Positions 45,923 through 55,989 of a stretch of DNA of 64,000 nt are shown piece after piece. The notes beneath the pieces were generated by a model. It saw nothing but the letters and a program-made list of their open reading frames with translations, ran no database searches and was not told the origin of the DNA. The position numbers and the translations under genes are program-made. The stretch covers positions 1,178,001-1,242,000 of the forward strand of contig NZ_ATLK01000001.1 of the NCBI RefSeq assembly GCF_000737845.1. Direction: 5' to 3'. Each line of letters begins with the position of its first letter. Positions within the stretch are counted from its first letter, which is position 1. The DNA is from Bifidobacterium bombi DSM 19703. GTDB lineage: Bacteria > Actinomycetota > Actinomycetes > Actinomycetales > Bifidobacteriaceae.

Positions 45923-47326
45923 CTACAGATCGGCGGGACTGGAGATGGTACCGCGGACGGCGGTCGCCGCAGCCACCAGCGGTGAAGCCAGATGTGTGCG
46001 CGAATCCTTCCCTTGGCGCCCTCGGAAGTTGCGGTTGGATGTGGAAATGGACCGCTCGCCGGGTGCCAGCTTGTCCGTGTTCATGCCAAGGCACATCGAG
46101 CACCCGGCGTTGCGCCATTCCGCGCCAAAATCGGTGAAAATCTTGTCAAGACCCTCCTCTTCCGCCTGCAAACGTGCACGCGAAGAGGCCGGGACCACAA
46201 GCACCCGATGGATGGAGTCCGCCTTATGCCGTCCTTTCATGACGGATGCGGCGGCACGCAGATCCTCGATGCGACCGTTCGTGCAAGAGCCGATGAACAC
46301 GGTGTCAACCGGAATGTCCTTCATTCGGGTGCCTGGTTTCAGGCCCATGTACTGCAACGACGACGAGATGGCTTCGCGCTTCGCTGGATCGTCATAATCC
46401 GAGGGATCGGGAACGCAGGAAGAGATGGGCACGCCTTCACCGGGGTTCGTGCCCCAGGTGACATAAGGTGAAAGCGAGTCGGCGTCGATGTTCACCTCGG
46501 CATCGAATGCCGCACCCTCGTCGGTATGTAACGTATCCCAGTATTCCACCGCCCTGTCCCACATCTCGCCTTTCGGCGCATGGGGACGGCCCTTGAGATA
46601 CTCATACGTGGTTTTGTCCGGAGCGATCATCCCGGCGCGAGCGCCGCCCTCGATGGACATGTTGCAGATGGTCATGCGGGCGTCCATAGACAGGTTGCGT
46701 ATGGCGGAGCCTCGGTACTCGAAGACATGGCCCTGCCCTCCACCGATGCCTATCTTGGCGATCACCGCAAGGATGATGTCCTTGGCGGTCACGCCTTCCG
46801 GCAACGTGCCTTCCACATTGACGGCCATCGTTTTGAACGGTTTCATGGAAAGCGTCTGCGTGGCCATCACATGTTCTACCTCGGAAGTGCCGATGCCGAA
46901 CGCCAGTGCTCCGAACGCCCCATGCGTCGAAGTGTGGGAGTCGCCGCAGACGATGGTCATACCAGGCTGCGTAAGTCCCAGGTTGGGCGCGAACGCATGG
47001 ACTATGCCCTGGTCCGCGTCGCCAAGAGGGTGAAGCCGCACGCCGAATTCCTTGCAATTCTTCTCCAACGTAGATATCTGCACCGCGGAAACCTTGTCGG
47101 GATTGGGCTTGTCGATGTCAACCGTGGGAGTGTTATGATCCTCCGTAGCTATGAGCAGGTTCGTATGCCGCGGCTTGCGACCTGCGAGACGCAAGCCTTC
47201 GAAGGCCTGGGGGCTGGTCACTTCATGCATGAGCATCAGGTCGATGTACAGCAGGTCAGGCGCATCGCCTTCGCTGTGCCTGACCACATGGTCGTCCCAA
47301 ACTTTTTCGGCCAATGTTCTCGCCAT
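45923..47326 (-). CDS. leuC: 3-isopropylmalate dehydratase large subunit
   Basis: A 467-residue aconitase-family subunit with a 4Fe-4S cluster. Key parts are [35 protein letters not shown], the cluster cysteines in [14 protein letters not shown] and [10 protein letters not shown], and [14 protein letters not shown] near the end. AAAGGAGG lies 4 bases before the ATG. A GTATACA sequence just upstream of the Shine-Dalgarno may be its -10. It is divergent from an IclR regulator across about 190 bases, the arrangement of LtbR-controlled leuCD in corynebacteria. Confidence 0.96.
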   Translation of the reverse strand: MARTLAEKVWDDHVVRHSEGDAPDLLYIDLMLMHEVTSPQAFEGLRLAGRKPRHTNLLIATEDHNTPTVDIDKPNPDKVSAVQISTLEKNCKEFGVRLHPLGDADQGIVHAFAPNLGLTQPGMTIVCGDSHTSTHGAFGALAFGIGTSEVEHVMATQTLSMKPFKTMAVNVEGTLPEGVTAKDIILAVIAKIGIGGGQGHVFEYRGSAIRNLSMDARMTICNMSIEGGARAGMIAPDKTTYEYLKGRPHAPKGEMWDRAVEYWDTLHTDEGAAFDAEVNIDADSLSPYVTWGTNPGEGVPISSCVPDPSDYDDPAKREAISSSLQYMGLKPGTRMKDIPVDTVFIGSCTNGRIEDLRAAASVMKGRHKADSIHRVLVVPASSRARLQAEEEGLDKIFTDFGAEWRNAGCSMCLGMNTDKLAPGERSISTSNRNFRGRQGKDSRTHLASPLVAAATAVRGTISSPADL

Positions 47327-47506
47327 ACGTCCTCCTTTAATGTATACGGCGAATCCGCCGCCCTACGACAAGCCCCAACACATCGGGACCCGCGGGAGCC
47401 CGCTTCATCACCAGTACTTAGCAGTATGTGCGTCCGCCCTCGATATGGACATTCCCATTTCAGCATGTGAGAAAACACCACGATATGAGATGGAAACACC
47501 CCAACG

Positions 47507-47512
47507 TATACT
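47507..47512 (+). promoter_or_regulatory. -10 box of the IclR gene, leaderless start
   Basis: TATACT ends 8 bases before the ATG at 47521 and no Shine-Dalgarno is present. In the same space AAACACC occurs twice, 21 bases apart (47474-47480 and 47494-47500), a possible regulator site shared with leuC. Confidence 0.55.
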
Positions 47513-47520
47513 ATTGGCGT

Positions 47521-48576
47521 ATGAGTTCTTCAGTGCCTTCCTTGCCCGTGACCGGCCCACAATCGTCATCATCCGCGGATTCACGCGACGCGAACGCACC
47601 CGTGGCGCTTGCGGCAGATACGATTGCTTCCAACCCAAAACCTGTTGCACATTCGTTAAGTATGCATGATGCCGATATCTACGCTTCTACAGCAGGCACC
47701 GTAAAGTCGCATCCAGCAGGACAATGCGGCACAGCGACAGTGGAATTACATTCGCGAGCATCATATTCACCCACCGAGTTAGGAAACGCCGCCGCGAAGG
47801 ACGAAGACACTTCATTCCAAATCCATCCCGAAATGCTCAATCCTCCGCAGGCCGAAGTTCATTCCGGGGTAGGCGTGCTCGATAAGACCATCAAAATCAT
47901 CGATGCACTGGAATCAGGGCCAGCGACGCTCGGGCAACTGGTCGAGATCACCGGACTGGCACGCCCCACCGCGCACCGCCTGGCCATCGCCTTGGAAAAG
48001 CATCGCTTCGTCTTACGGGATGTACACGGCCGCTTCGTGCTGGGCCCACGGTTTGCCGAGCTTGCCACCGCCGCCGGCGAAGACAGGCTACTCACCGCCG
48101 CTAACCCGGTATTGCAGACCCTGCTCGAACGAACCGGTGAATCGGCACAAATCTTCCGGAGGCAAGGGGACCAGCGCGTATGCATCGCCGCCGTGGAGAG
48201 ATCCAGTGGGCTGCATGACTCGATTCCCGTGGGCGCGCTGCTTTCCATGCGCGCCGGTTCAGCCGCGCAGATACTGCTCGCTTGGGAAGAACCCGAACGC
48301 TTGCACGAGGGTCTACGCCACGCTAAATTCACCGCCTCCACGCTTGCAGCGGTACGCCGCCGCGGCTGGAGCGACTCGGCAAACGAGCGCGAACAGGGCA
48401 TCTGCTCGGTCTCCGCACCCATTCGCAACGCATCAAACCAGGTAATCGCCGCCATCTCCATCTCCGGACCCGCAGGCCGCATGGGGCTGACCCCCGGCAA
48501 GCGTTACGCTCCATACGTCATGGCCGGTGGCCGCTACCTGAGCCAGGCACTGCGCAAGGCAAGCGCCGGGCGCTGA
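47521..48576 (+). CDS. IclR family regulator, probably of leuCD
   Basis: A 351-residue regulator. The first 115 residues are Ser/Ala-rich with no family match, an unusual extension. The winged helix-turn-helix then starts at GVLDKTIKIIDALESGPATL, with GQLVEITGLARPTAHRLAIA as recognition region. The IclR effector domain includes GESAQIFRRQGDQRVCIAAV and the C-terminal CSVSAPIRNASNQVIAAISI and SGPAGRM. It is divergent from leuC, and the family relative LtbR represses leuCD and leuB in corynebacteria, so the same role is likely. A start further inside, near residue 100, cannot be excluded. Confidence 0.88.
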   Translation: MSSSVPSLPVTGPQSSSSADSRDANAPVALAADTIASNPKPVAHSLSMHDADIYASTAGTVKSHPAGQCGTATVELHSRASYSPTELGNAAAKDEDTSFQIHPEMLNPPQAEVHSGVGVLDKTIKIIDALESGPATLGQLVEITGLARPTAHRLAIALEKHRFVLRDVHGRFVLGPRFAELATAAGEDRLLTAANPVLQTLLERTGESAQIFRRQGDQRVCIAAVERSSGLHDSIPVGALLSMRAGSAAQILLAWEEPERLHEGLRHAKFTASTLAAVRRRGWSDSANEREQGICSVSAPIRNASNQVIAAISISGPAGRMGLTPGKRYAPYVMAGGRYLSQALRKASAGR

Positions 48577-48715
48577 AGTGAGCCCAGCAATGGCCCATTC
48601 ACCGCATGAAGCATCGGTTCGTGCGCAGGACCAGCGTCGGGCACTGAAGCCGTAGCCACACCGGCACAAGGAGACAGGACTTACGCTCCGTGGTGAAGTT
48701 TCGTAAAATACATTT

Positions 48716-50266
48716 TCACTTCTTCAGATGGAACTTACGCAGAACCTGGGCTATGAAACTTGGCTTGCGGAGCAAATCCGTCCCCTCATGAGCGATGTCT
48801 CGTGCGCCGTTGAGGTCGAAAGTGTACGCTCCATGTGCCTTGGGCTTGCCTACGAACTCACCGAACTCGAAGAGCTGCGTACGAGGCTCATAGGGATGAC
48901 GAATATCGAATTCCAGCAAGCGCGAGGCACGTTGGGTCGGAGCCGGACCATATGAGCCGAACCCGCAGGTGGGGGTGGCCATCATGGTGAGACCACCCGA
49001 ACGCCCCACAAAACGGTTGCGATGGTCATGCCCGGCAAGCACCGCGAAGTAGGCGTGCGCACCGGTCAAAATGGAGAATTCCCCCATATCCATGTCGGGG
49101 CAGCTGACCCCCTCGCCCAAGAAGCTTCCTGGATCGGTCTTCGCCTCATCAATCACGAACGTGCGGCCGGCGTATGTGCGATATCCTTCCACCGCATGGG
49201 CGGCGTTCGCCGGCACCTCCTTGAGAAGGTCGTAATACTGGGGAAGGGGGATGTGCTGGAACACCATAGACTCCACCCCAAACGCCTTAGGTACCACACG
49301 AAGGAAATCCATGGAACGCGGGCTGGGAGCGGCATAACCGCCGAGCTTGCCGTAATCACCGGAATTAAGCACCACCAAACCAAGGACGGTGCGCGAATGG
49401 GTGACGTCACTGACCGGAAGGGCGAAGGTACCCGGCTCACAAGGATAGATGAGCTGATCAGGTAAACCGGAACCGGGTTGCCTGCGCGGATGTCCGAAGG
49501 CGTATGCCTCAGCTGCCGGATTGTACGATGCCCGGCCATTGGAGTCACCGGAAGCCTCCACAGCCGCCTGAGTGCGATTGTTCCTGTCCTGGTTCTCGCA
49601 GTTAACCACAGTAACGGCGTCCGCCTCATCCACGCTGGCCGCCTGCTTTGCATTCACCGATGAAAGCCCCGCTCCCAAACCGGTGCCATGTAGGCCTGAC
49701 GTATCTGGCTCTGGATTCAAACATCCCGGGAATTCACGGTAGATCGCATCCTGTTCCGCACAACTCAAACCGCATTGAAAATCATGGTTGCCATACGTGA
49801 CCGCCCACGGAATGCCACGTCGAACCAACGGGGCCACGAGTTGGGCTATGAAGCCACGCACCTTGTCACGCAGCTTGTCATGGTCATCCGCCCGCTTGCG
49901 CAAGGCCGCGGGACTCACCGCCCACCCTTGCGACGTCCACGTACGCTTGCGAAAAGTGTCGGCATAGGCCTCGTCATAACCGGCGATCTGGTTACCCGTG
50001 AAAATGACGACATCAGGCCTTGCGGCATCGAGCGAGGCCTCCATAAGGCGCGTGGTGTCCGTGTTGAGGTTCGGCCCGTCCTGTACATCAGCGAACACCA
50101 ATACCCGGAACTTGCCCGAGTCATGGAACTGAAGACGGCCAAGCCTGGCGGAGATGGAGACCGGGCGAGTATCCCACGCTTGAGCGGGCTGAATGCGAGG
50201 TCGCGAAGATGCGGAATCATCGGCGTGCCTTGCAGACAGTTGTTCAGCTCGAAGTTTTTCAGTCAT
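48716..50266 (-). CDS. calcineurin-like metallophosphoesterase
   Basis: A 516-residue phosphoesterase. Metal-binding motifs are visible in order: FRVLVFADVQDG (motif I, with Gln in place of the usual His), VVIFTGNQIAGYDE (motif II, GN retained), WAVTYGNHDFQ (GNHD), VFQHIPLPQYYD and VLAGHDHRN. Two inserts (about residues 185-260 and 330-360) lengthen it. No signal peptide or helix is visible. The substrate is unknown; relatives are annotated as PAP/DCR2-type phosphatases. It follows the glycerophosphodiesterase gene after 54 bases, so a joint role in phosphodiester or phosphate scavenging is plausible. Confidence 0.85.
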   Translation of the reverse strand: MTEKLRAEQLSARHADDSASSRPRIQPAQAWDTRPVSISARLGRLQFHDSGKFRVLVFADVQDGPNLNTDTTRLMEASLDAARPDVVIFTGNQIAGYDEAYADTFRKRTWTSQGWAVSPAALRKRADDHDKLRDKVRGFIAQLVAPLVRRGIPWAVTYGNHDFQCGLSCAEQDAIYREFPGCLNPEPDTSGLHGTGLGAGLSSVNAKQAASVDEADAVTVVNCENQDRNNRTQAAVEASGDSNGRASYNPAAEAYAFGHPRRQPGSGLPDQLIYPCEPGTFALPVSDVTHSRTVLGLVVLNSGDYGKLGGYAAPSPRSMDFLRVVPKAFGVESMVFQHIPLPQYYDLLKEVPANAAHAVEGYRTYAGRTFVIDEAKTDPGSFLGEGVSCPDMDMGEFSILTGAHAYFAVLAGHDHRNRFVGRSGGLTMMATPTCGFGSYGPAPTQRASRLLEFDIRHPYEPRTQLFEFGEFVGKPKAHGAYTFDLNGARDIAHEGTDLLRKPSFIAQVLRKFHLKK

Positions 50267-50320
50267 ACCACCACTTTACCAGCCCTTGCCTTTTCCACGG
50301 GAAGAACCGGAGCACACCTG

Positions 50321-51412
50321 TCAGTCTTGAGGCACAAACGACTCGAAAATATGGCGGTCAAAACTGCGGGACGCCTCGGCCAATTCATCCGCACTGCGAA
50401 TCGTCCACGAAACCGGCATGGCACCGAATTCGCCGGCCGCGCGCAACTGAAATCGAGTGCCACCATGCCATTCGTAAGCCACGAAATCCGGACGTCCGAC
50501 AAAATCGAACAGCAGCTTACCGGCAAACCACCTCTTCATCCGCCTCTGTTTCAGATCCTGCTTGAAATCACTGTCAACAGCAAGCTGACCGCGGCAAACC
50601 TCTGGCCTGTGCTGTCGGTACCAGCGGAGCACCATGGGGTTGAACGACTCGATTGCATACGCCCCTTCGTAAGCCTCAAGAAGAGCATCACCTTTGGCCA
50701 TCAGCTCCTCCTCATAAGTCCACCAATCCTCATGGTGAATCTTGTACTCCACAATTATAGGCACCCGGCCTGCCACCAAATCAAGGACCTCAGAGAACAA
50801 CGGAACATGCTGGAACGTTCCGGCACCTTGGAAATCGGCCGATTCCTTAGAGGAATCGACTTCATGGGAACCTTCGGATTCCATGCCCGAAACCGTGCCT
50901 GCCTCCTTCTCCACGTTCACCTTGGAATCACCGGGCTTGGCCGGGTCCGGGAAAAGGGGAATACTTCGCAGCTCGTCGTAGGTGAGGTCTTCGATGCGGC
51001 GCGGATCACCGGCCACTCGCCTCAGATCGGCATCATGGACGACCACCACCTCGCCGTCGGCGGTGAGTTGAATGTCGAGTTCGATGCCATAACCAGCCTC
51101 ACAGGCTGCGGCGAAGGCCGCAAGGGAATTCTCCGGGGCTATGGGGAAAGGACTGTCGGCGCTGCCGAAACCAGCCTTGTCCGCCAAGGTACGGGCGAGT
51201 GCCACGTAGCCGCCACTGGTCTGCGCATATCCCTTCGTCAAACCTGAACCGGCATCGTGCAACCCGCGATGGGCATAATAGACATCGGGCATGTCGCATG
51301 CACGTGCGACTCTACGGCTTTCCTTGTTTCTGGGCATCATGGCCCAAGCCGCCAGACCAGCACCAGTCGCCGCGAGTGCGGTCGAACGCTTCATGAATCG
51401 TTTGAGTCCCAT
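50321..51412 (-). CDS. glycerophosphodiester phosphodiesterase family protein
   Basis: A 363-residue TIM-barrel phosphodiesterase. The N-terminal catalytic pair is DVYYAHRGLHD, followed by FPIAPENSLAAFAAACEAGY and GIELDIQLTADGEVVVVHDA, the GDPD metal and acid-base residues. An Arg/Lys-flanked hydrophobic segment (STALAATGAGLAAWAMM) at residues 10-27 could anchor or export it. A Ser/Glu-rich insert lies near residue 175. It hydrolyses glycerophosphodiesters to glycerol 3-phosphate, or related teichoic-acid-type substrates. ATG 51412 has AGGAG 9 bases upstream. Confidence 0.9.
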   Translation of the reverse strand: MGLKRFMKRSTALAATGAGLAAWAMMPRNKESRRVARACDMPDVYYAHRGLHDAGSGLTKGYAQTSGGYVALARTLADKAGFGSADSPFPIAPENSLAAFAAACEAGYGIELDIQLTADGEVVVVHDADLRRVAGDPRRIEDLTYDELRSIPLFPDPAKPGDSKVNVEKEAGTVSGMESEGSHEVDSSKESADFQGAGTFQHVPLFSEVLDLVAGRVPIIVEYKIHHEDWWTYEEELMAKGDALLEAYEGAYAIESFNPMVLRWYRQHRPEVCRGQLAVDSDFKQDLKQRRMKRWFAGKLLFDFVGRPDFVAYEWHGGTRFQLRAAGEFGAMPVSWTIRSADELAEASRSFDRHIFESFVPQD

Positions 51413-51658
51413 AACAACCATCTCCTGTGTGAGGCCAAGTTACCTGACTGGCACTCAGTTTATCGAGAGAACGCTACTTCATTGAACCGATGCACCAATA
51501 AATGATTCAAGAGTCCATTGCAACAGGACAAACACGATTGCGACTGCTATGTAATTGAACGGAAGCGGATGGTTTACATTGCACCATGCAACAGCGCACC
51601 ATACTGGCATAGTTATATTACACAAACTAAGAACCGAAACTCACCACGTTTCCATGAG

Positions 51659-51730
51659 CTGGGGTACCTGGACTCGAACCAAGAATGGATGAACCAGAAT
51701 CACCTGTGTTGCCAATTACACCATACCCCA
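51659..51730 (-). tRNA. tRNA-Gln (anticodon CTG)
   Basis: A 72-base tRNA on the minus strand. Acceptor TGGGGTA pairs with TACCCCA, the anticodon loop reads TTCTGGT in context GGTGATTCTGGTTCATC, and the T-loop is GGTTCGAGTCC. Discriminator G; CCA is not encoded. The U1-A72 pair is characteristic of tRNA-Gln. Confidence 0.92.
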
Positions 51731-51768
51731 ATTCGCACCGTAGTGCTGTTGCACACTATAGCACTTCG

Positions 51769-51841
51769 TACCCCCGACCGGATTTGGACCGGTGTTGGCG
51801 CCGTGAGAGGGCGTAGTCCTAGACCGCTAGACGACGGGGGC
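51769..51841 (-). tRNA. tRNA-Glu (anticodon CTC)
   Basis: A 73-base tRNA on the minus strand. GCCCCCG pairs with CGGGGGT (terminal G-U), the anticodon arm is CGCCCTCTCACGGCG with CTC, and the T-loop is GTCCAAATC. Discriminator A, no encoded CCA. It lies 38 bases upstream of tRNA-Gln and 84 bases downstream of gltX. Confidence 0.92.
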
Positions 51842-51925
51842 TTTCAGTTATCTGCTGCCTCGTTCAAGACAACAAATAACTAGTATATGGAAGCGGCATC
51901 ACGTACGCAAGGCGGCGTGTCGAAG

Positions 51926-53494
51926 CTACTTGAGTTCGAAAAGGTGCCCAGCAAGCCCCTTCAGGCGAGCGAGCGTGATTTCCTTGCCCACGATCTGCAT
52001 GGATTCGAAGAGCGGCGGGGAGACGCGGCGTCCGGAAAGCGCCACGCGCACCGGACCATAGGCCAGACGCGGCTTATAACCTCCATCCTCCACCAACGCC
52101 TTGTCCAGCAAACCATGCAAGGATTCGGCCTCCCAATCCCCCGCGGCTTCATCCACGCCTTCAAGTACCTCAATGGCTTTAGCAAGAACATCCGCAGCGG
52201 AATCCTTGAGTTGCTTCTTGGCGTCATCCTCCGGCTCGATGTAGTCGGCCTTGCTCAGCAGACTGCCGACCATGCCGGAGACTTCACCGAGAAGACGTAC
52301 GCGCGACTGCACAAGAGGCGCGGCGGCCGTGAGTATGCGTCTTTCGTCGTCATCCAACGACTCCCAGGAATCAGCTGAAACCACGCCATCGCGTTGCAGA
52401 TACGGCACCGAGCGGTTGATGAAGTCCTGTGGGTCGAGCATGCGGATATGCTCGGCGTTGATGGCGACAGCTTTGTCGATGTCGAAATGCGCCGGATTGG
52501 CCTTCACATCACGCACATCGAATTTCTCCACCATCTCGTCCATGGTGAACACATCGTGGTCCGGAGCAATCGACCAGCCAAGCAACGCGAGATAGTTGAG
52601 CAAGCCTTCAGGAATGAAACCGTTCTCTCGATGCAGGAAGAGGTTCGATTCCGGATCCCTCTTGGAGAGTTTCTTATTACCTTTACCCATAACATAGGGC
52701 AAATGGCCGAATTGTGGCATCCCCTGGGCGATACCGAGTTTGACGAGGTAGCGGTAGAGCACCACTTGGCGCGGCGTGGAACTCAGCAAATCCTCACCTC
52801 GCAACACGACGTTGATTCGCATAAGGGCGTCATCCACCGGATTGGTAAGCGTATACAGCGGGTCACCATTGGGTCGGACAATGACGTAATCCGGCACGCT
52901 TCCTGCCTTGAACTCGATATGGCCACGGATGAGATCGTCAAAAGCGATGTCTTCGTCCGGCATCTTCACGCGCAAAGCCGGCTTACGTCCCTGAGCACGG
53001 AACGTCGCTTTCTGTTCTTCGCTGAGATTCCGATCAAAGCCATCGTAGCCAAACTCCTTAGGCCGTCCTGCGGCCAAATTTCGAGCCTGCACCTCTTCCG
53101 GAGTGGAGAACGACTCGTAGGCATAACCGGCATCCATAAGTTTTTTCGCCACATCACGATAAATGTCTCCACGCTCGGACTGCTTATAGGGACCGTCGGG
53201 CCCTCCGACGTTGACGCCTTCATCCCAGTCAAGGTGCAGCCAATCGAGGGCATCAAGGATCTGGTCATAGCTTTCCTCGGAATCACGCACGTTATCGGTG
53301 TCCTCAATGCGGAAAACAAATGTACCATGTGCGTGGCGCGCCTCGGCCCAGTTGAACAGGGCGGTGCGAACCATACCTACGTGCGGGGTGCCCGTCGGGG
53401 AAGGACAAAAACGGACTCGTACGTCCTTGGGCAATTCAGGTTTGCCGGTCTTTATGGTTTCTTCAGCGCTTGTTTCAGCAGTGGTTTCAGTCAT
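51926..53494 (-). CDS. gltX: glutamyl-tRNA synthetase
   Basis: A 522-residue class I synthetase. The HIGH-type signature is [39 protein letters not shown] follows, and the KMSKS-type loop is [16 protein letters not shown]. The C-terminal anticodon-binding helices are complete. In organisms with GatCAB this enzyme is often non-discriminating and also loads Glu on tRNA-Gln. ATG 53494 gives the family N-terminus ([15 protein letters not shown]); the frame is open 97 codons upstream with no homology. No Shine-Dalgarno is visible. The genes for its cognate tRNAs follow directly. Confidence 0.95.
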   Translation of the reverse strand: MTETTAETSAEETIKTGKPELPKDVRVRFCPSPTGTPHVGMVRTALFNWAEARHAHGTFVFRIEDTDNVRDSEESYDQILDALDWLHLDWDEGVNVGGPDGPYKQSERGDIYRDVAKKLMDAGYAYESFSTPEEVQARNLAAGRPKEFGYDGFDRNLSEEQKATFRAQGRKPALRVKMPDEDIAFDDLIRGHIEFKAGSVPDYVIVRPNGDPLYTLTNPVDDALMRINVVLRGEDLLSSTPRQVVLYRYLVKLGIAQGMPQFGHLPYVMGKGNKKLSKRDPESNLFLHRENGFIPEGLLNYLALLGWSIAPDHDVFTMDEMVEKFDVRDVKANPAHFDIDKAVAINAEHIRMLDPQDFINRSVPYLQRDGVVSADSWESLDDDERRILTAAAPLVQSRVRLLGEVSGMVGSLLSKADYIEPEDDAKKQLKDSAADVLAKAIEVLEGVDEAAGDWEAESLHGLLDKALVEDGGYKPRLAYGPVRVALSGRRVSPPLFESMQIVGKEITLARLKGLAGHLFELK

Positions 53495-53915
53495 ATTTCT
53501 ATTGTGCCGCGTAAACGGGACGTGCGAGTCAGAGCCGCATGGGACATCTCGAAGCATGCCACTCTTTTGACTACCCACCGAACGAGAAACGGGCGAAACA
53601 GACAGACCGACGCCGTGGCTCCTGGCACATCCAAGAGCGAAAGCGTGCAACAGGCGTACACCGGCAAGATCCCGTGCCACAGCCGTCAGAGTATACCCAG
53701 GAATGTATACTTGCGGTGTTCGCGCGGTTGGTGGCAGCAGCTGCGCACGAATACTGACGAAACGTGCCGTCTGACGGACACCCAACGCGGAACCGACTTT
53801 CGACCGCGCTTGACGACTGACCTCATGCGAAAGGCACGCACCAAGGTACGACGCGCGGACTCCTCACCTTTCCGCCTCCACCGTATCTGGCTAGTGAGAA
53901 AGCAAGGTGAAAACG
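53495..53915. other. intergenic region, no gene or riboswitch recognised
   Basis: About 420 bases between divergent gltX and the binding-protein gene. Open frames cross it on both strands but have no ribosome-binding site or family resemblance. I looked for a TPP or FMN riboswitch before the transporter and did not find their conserved blocks. Confidence 0.4.
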
Positions 53916-55007
53916 GTGAGTCACGCAAAATCATGTTTCTACGGAATCCGTTCCAACATCGGCAAATGCATTGCGGCGTTCGTAGCGCTGACATTGAGCG
54001 CCACGATTGCCGGATGCGGTACGAACCGCGCTGAAAGCAACAGCAACAACGGTCTACCTACACTTACGTTCATGCTCGATTGGACGCCGAACACCAATCA
54101 CATCGGACTATATGTCGCGCAAAAACTCGACTATTTCAAAGAAGCCGGCATCAACGTGAAGATCCTACCGACGGCACAGGCCGGCGCCGAGACGAGCGTA
54201 AACAACGGGGTGGCGAACATCGGCTTCTCCAAACTCACCGACCTGGCGAACGCCGACGCACAAGGGGCCGACCTCCAGCTTGTGTTCGACCTTACCCAGA
54301 AGCCCATTGCTCGCTGGTGCTCCCTCGCCAGCCGAACCGACATCAAGACGCCGAAAGATTTCCAAAACAAGACTTTCGTTTCATTCGGATCGGCTGAACA
54401 AAGCGCCTCAGTACGTCAGATGATCAAGCACGCAGGCGGAAACGGGGAGTTCAAGACCGCCACCGCAGGCACGAACACCTTCCGCACGCTCACTTCAGGA
54501 AAAGGCGATTTTGCCGGTTTCTACGCCAACTGGGAGGAAGTGGAGAGTAAACTCAACGGCCCAGCCTTGAACTGTTTCACCGCGGATCAGTGGGGGGTTC
54601 CAGGCAATCCCGATCAACTAGGCTTTGCCGTAAAACGGTCGTGGCTGAAAAACGAAAACAACAGGGACAACATCGCCAAATTCGTCGCTGCTGCTCGCAA
54701 AGGCTACGATTATGCGCTGTCGCACCCCGACAAAGCCAGTGACATTCTGGTGGAGGAGACTCCTACATCCCATCTTGACCCCAAACTGGCCAAGGCATCG
54801 ATGAAGACGGTCATCAAAAACGACTTCTGGACCACGCCTGAAAGCGGTAAGAAAACCATCCCTGGGACCATCAACGTCAAGCAAGGTCAGGATTACCTAG
54901 ACTTTCAGCAAGCTGCCGGCACTTATAGCGACAAACACCATAAGCGCCTGAGCAAGGCGCCGCAGGCGGAGGAACTCTCCACAAACGAATTCGTAAAGAG
55001 GCGGTGA
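53916..55007 (+). CDS. NMT1/THI5-like ABC substrate-binding lipoprotein
   Basis: A 363-residue lipoprotein. The signal peptide ends in the lipobox SATIAGC near residue 35. The mature domain starts with LPTLTFMLDWTPNTNHIGLY, the signature of ThiY/RibY/NMT1 proteins that bind pyrimidine or flavin-precursor-like ligands. FKEAGINVKILPTAQAGAET follows. GTG 53916 has AAGGTGA 5 bases upstream; an earlier GTG at 53907 does not. The permease follows, but no ATPase gene is nearby. The ligand cannot be told: thiamine precursors and riboflavin are both possible. Confidence 0.85.
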   Translation: MSHAKSCFYGIRSNIGKCIAAFVALTLSATIAGCGTNRAESNSNNGLPTLTFMLDWTPNTNHIGLYVAQKLDYFKEAGINVKILPTAQAGAETSVNNGVANIGFSKLTDLANADAQGADLQLVFDLTQKPIARWCSLASRTDIKTPKDFQNKTFVSFGSAEQSASVRQMIKHAGGNGEFKTATAGTNTFRTLTSGKGDFAGFYANWEEVESKLNGPALNCFTADQWGVPGNPDQLGFAVKRSWLKNENNRDNIAKFVAAARKGYDYALSHPDKASDILVEETPTSHLDPKLAKASMKTVIKNDFWTTPESGKKTIPGTINVKQGQDYLDFQQAAGTYSDKHHKRLSKAPQAEELSTNEFVKRR

Positions 55008-55089
55008 ATCTGACACCCACGAACGATTCCACCACATGCGTGGCTTTCCGTCTGCTTTGAGGAATGTCGACCACCATCGGGAAACAGAT

Positions 55090-55914
55090 ATGACATATGA
55101 AAACGAGACCATGAAAATGCATCAACCTCGGCACGGTTGGCTAAAGGCCGTCTTGCCTCCGGCATTCACCGTAGTGGCGGTGGTGGCCATTTGGCAGGCA
55201 GCGGTCGGCTTTGGCTGGGCGAATGGCGAGACTCTTGCTTCCCCGGCCGACATCGCTCTATCTCTGGGTCAGACTTGGCGAGATTTGGCCAGTGCGACTG
55301 CGGTCACCGCCCTCGAGACGGTGACCGGTTTCCTCATCTCCATCGTCGTAGGCGTAGCGCTCGGCATCGGACTATACGCTTCGAAGGCCATGCATCGCAG
55401 CATTTACCCGCTGCTGGTGGCGGCTCAGACCATACCCATCATCACCATCGCCCCATTGTTCATGATCTGGTTCGGCTTCAACATGACCGGCAAGATCGTG
55501 TTGGTTACGGTCTTCAGCGTCTTTTCAATCGCAGTGGAGACATCGCGGGGACTGTCGGCGGTTCCGGATTTCTACGAAGCGGTTGCCCTGACTTGCGGTG
55601 CGGGGCGCGTTTGGACACTGTTCCACGTGAAACTGAGGGTGGCCGCACGTCAGGTTTTCAGTGGCATCCGCATCAGCGCGGCCTACGTTGTAGGGACCGC
55701 TGTTACCGCTGAATATCTCGGCGCCACCAACGGTCTGGGCGTGTGGCTGCAGAACGCGTTCAACTCATTTCAAACACCCATGATCTTCTCCGCCACCCTC
55801 GTCATCGTAGCAATGACGGGGATGCTGCTCGGCCTGGTGGCTCTGGCGGAACGACTTCTGCTTGGGCCTGGCGGCGAAGATGATGCAAGAAACCTCGATG
55901 AAAGCGAGAACTGA
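55090..55914 (+). CDS. ABC transporter permease (ThiX/RibX/SsuC-like)
   Basis: A 274-residue permease with about six helices. The EAA-type coupling loop is visible as YEAVALTCGAGRVWTLFHVK, and helix segments include VTALETVTGFLISIVVGVAL and LLVAAQTIPIITIAPLFMIW, typical of the BPD_transp_1 family in nitrate/sulfonate/thiamine-type systems. ATG 55090 is a weak choice because no strong Shine-Dalgarno is present; the longer frame from 55036 adds unrelated residues. The gap to the binding protein is 82 bases. No ATP-binding subunit follows. Confidence 0.87.
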   Translation: MTYENETMKMHQPRHGWLKAVLPPAFTVVAVVAIWQAAVGFGWANGETLASPADIALSLGQTWRDLASATAVTALETVTGFLISIVVGVALGIGLYASKAMHRSIYPLLVAAQTIPIITIAPLFMIWFGFNMTGKIVLVTVFSVFSIAVETSRGLSAVPDFYEAVALTCGAGRVWTLFHVKLRVAARQVFSGIRISAAYVVGTAVTAEYLGATNGLGVWLQNAFNSFQTPMIFSATLVIVAMTGMLLGLVALAERLLLGPGGEDDARNLDESEN

Positions 55915-55989
55915 AAGGTGACAATCGACGAAGACGTCCTATCCGGAGTTTCGGAAAACCGTGGCGTGAGTAGAGACTCACACTGACCG

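Noticed and set aside
53760..53915. A possible TPP or FMN riboswitch before the THI5-type binding protein
   Set aside because: None of the conserved blocks of either riboswitch is visible in the leader.
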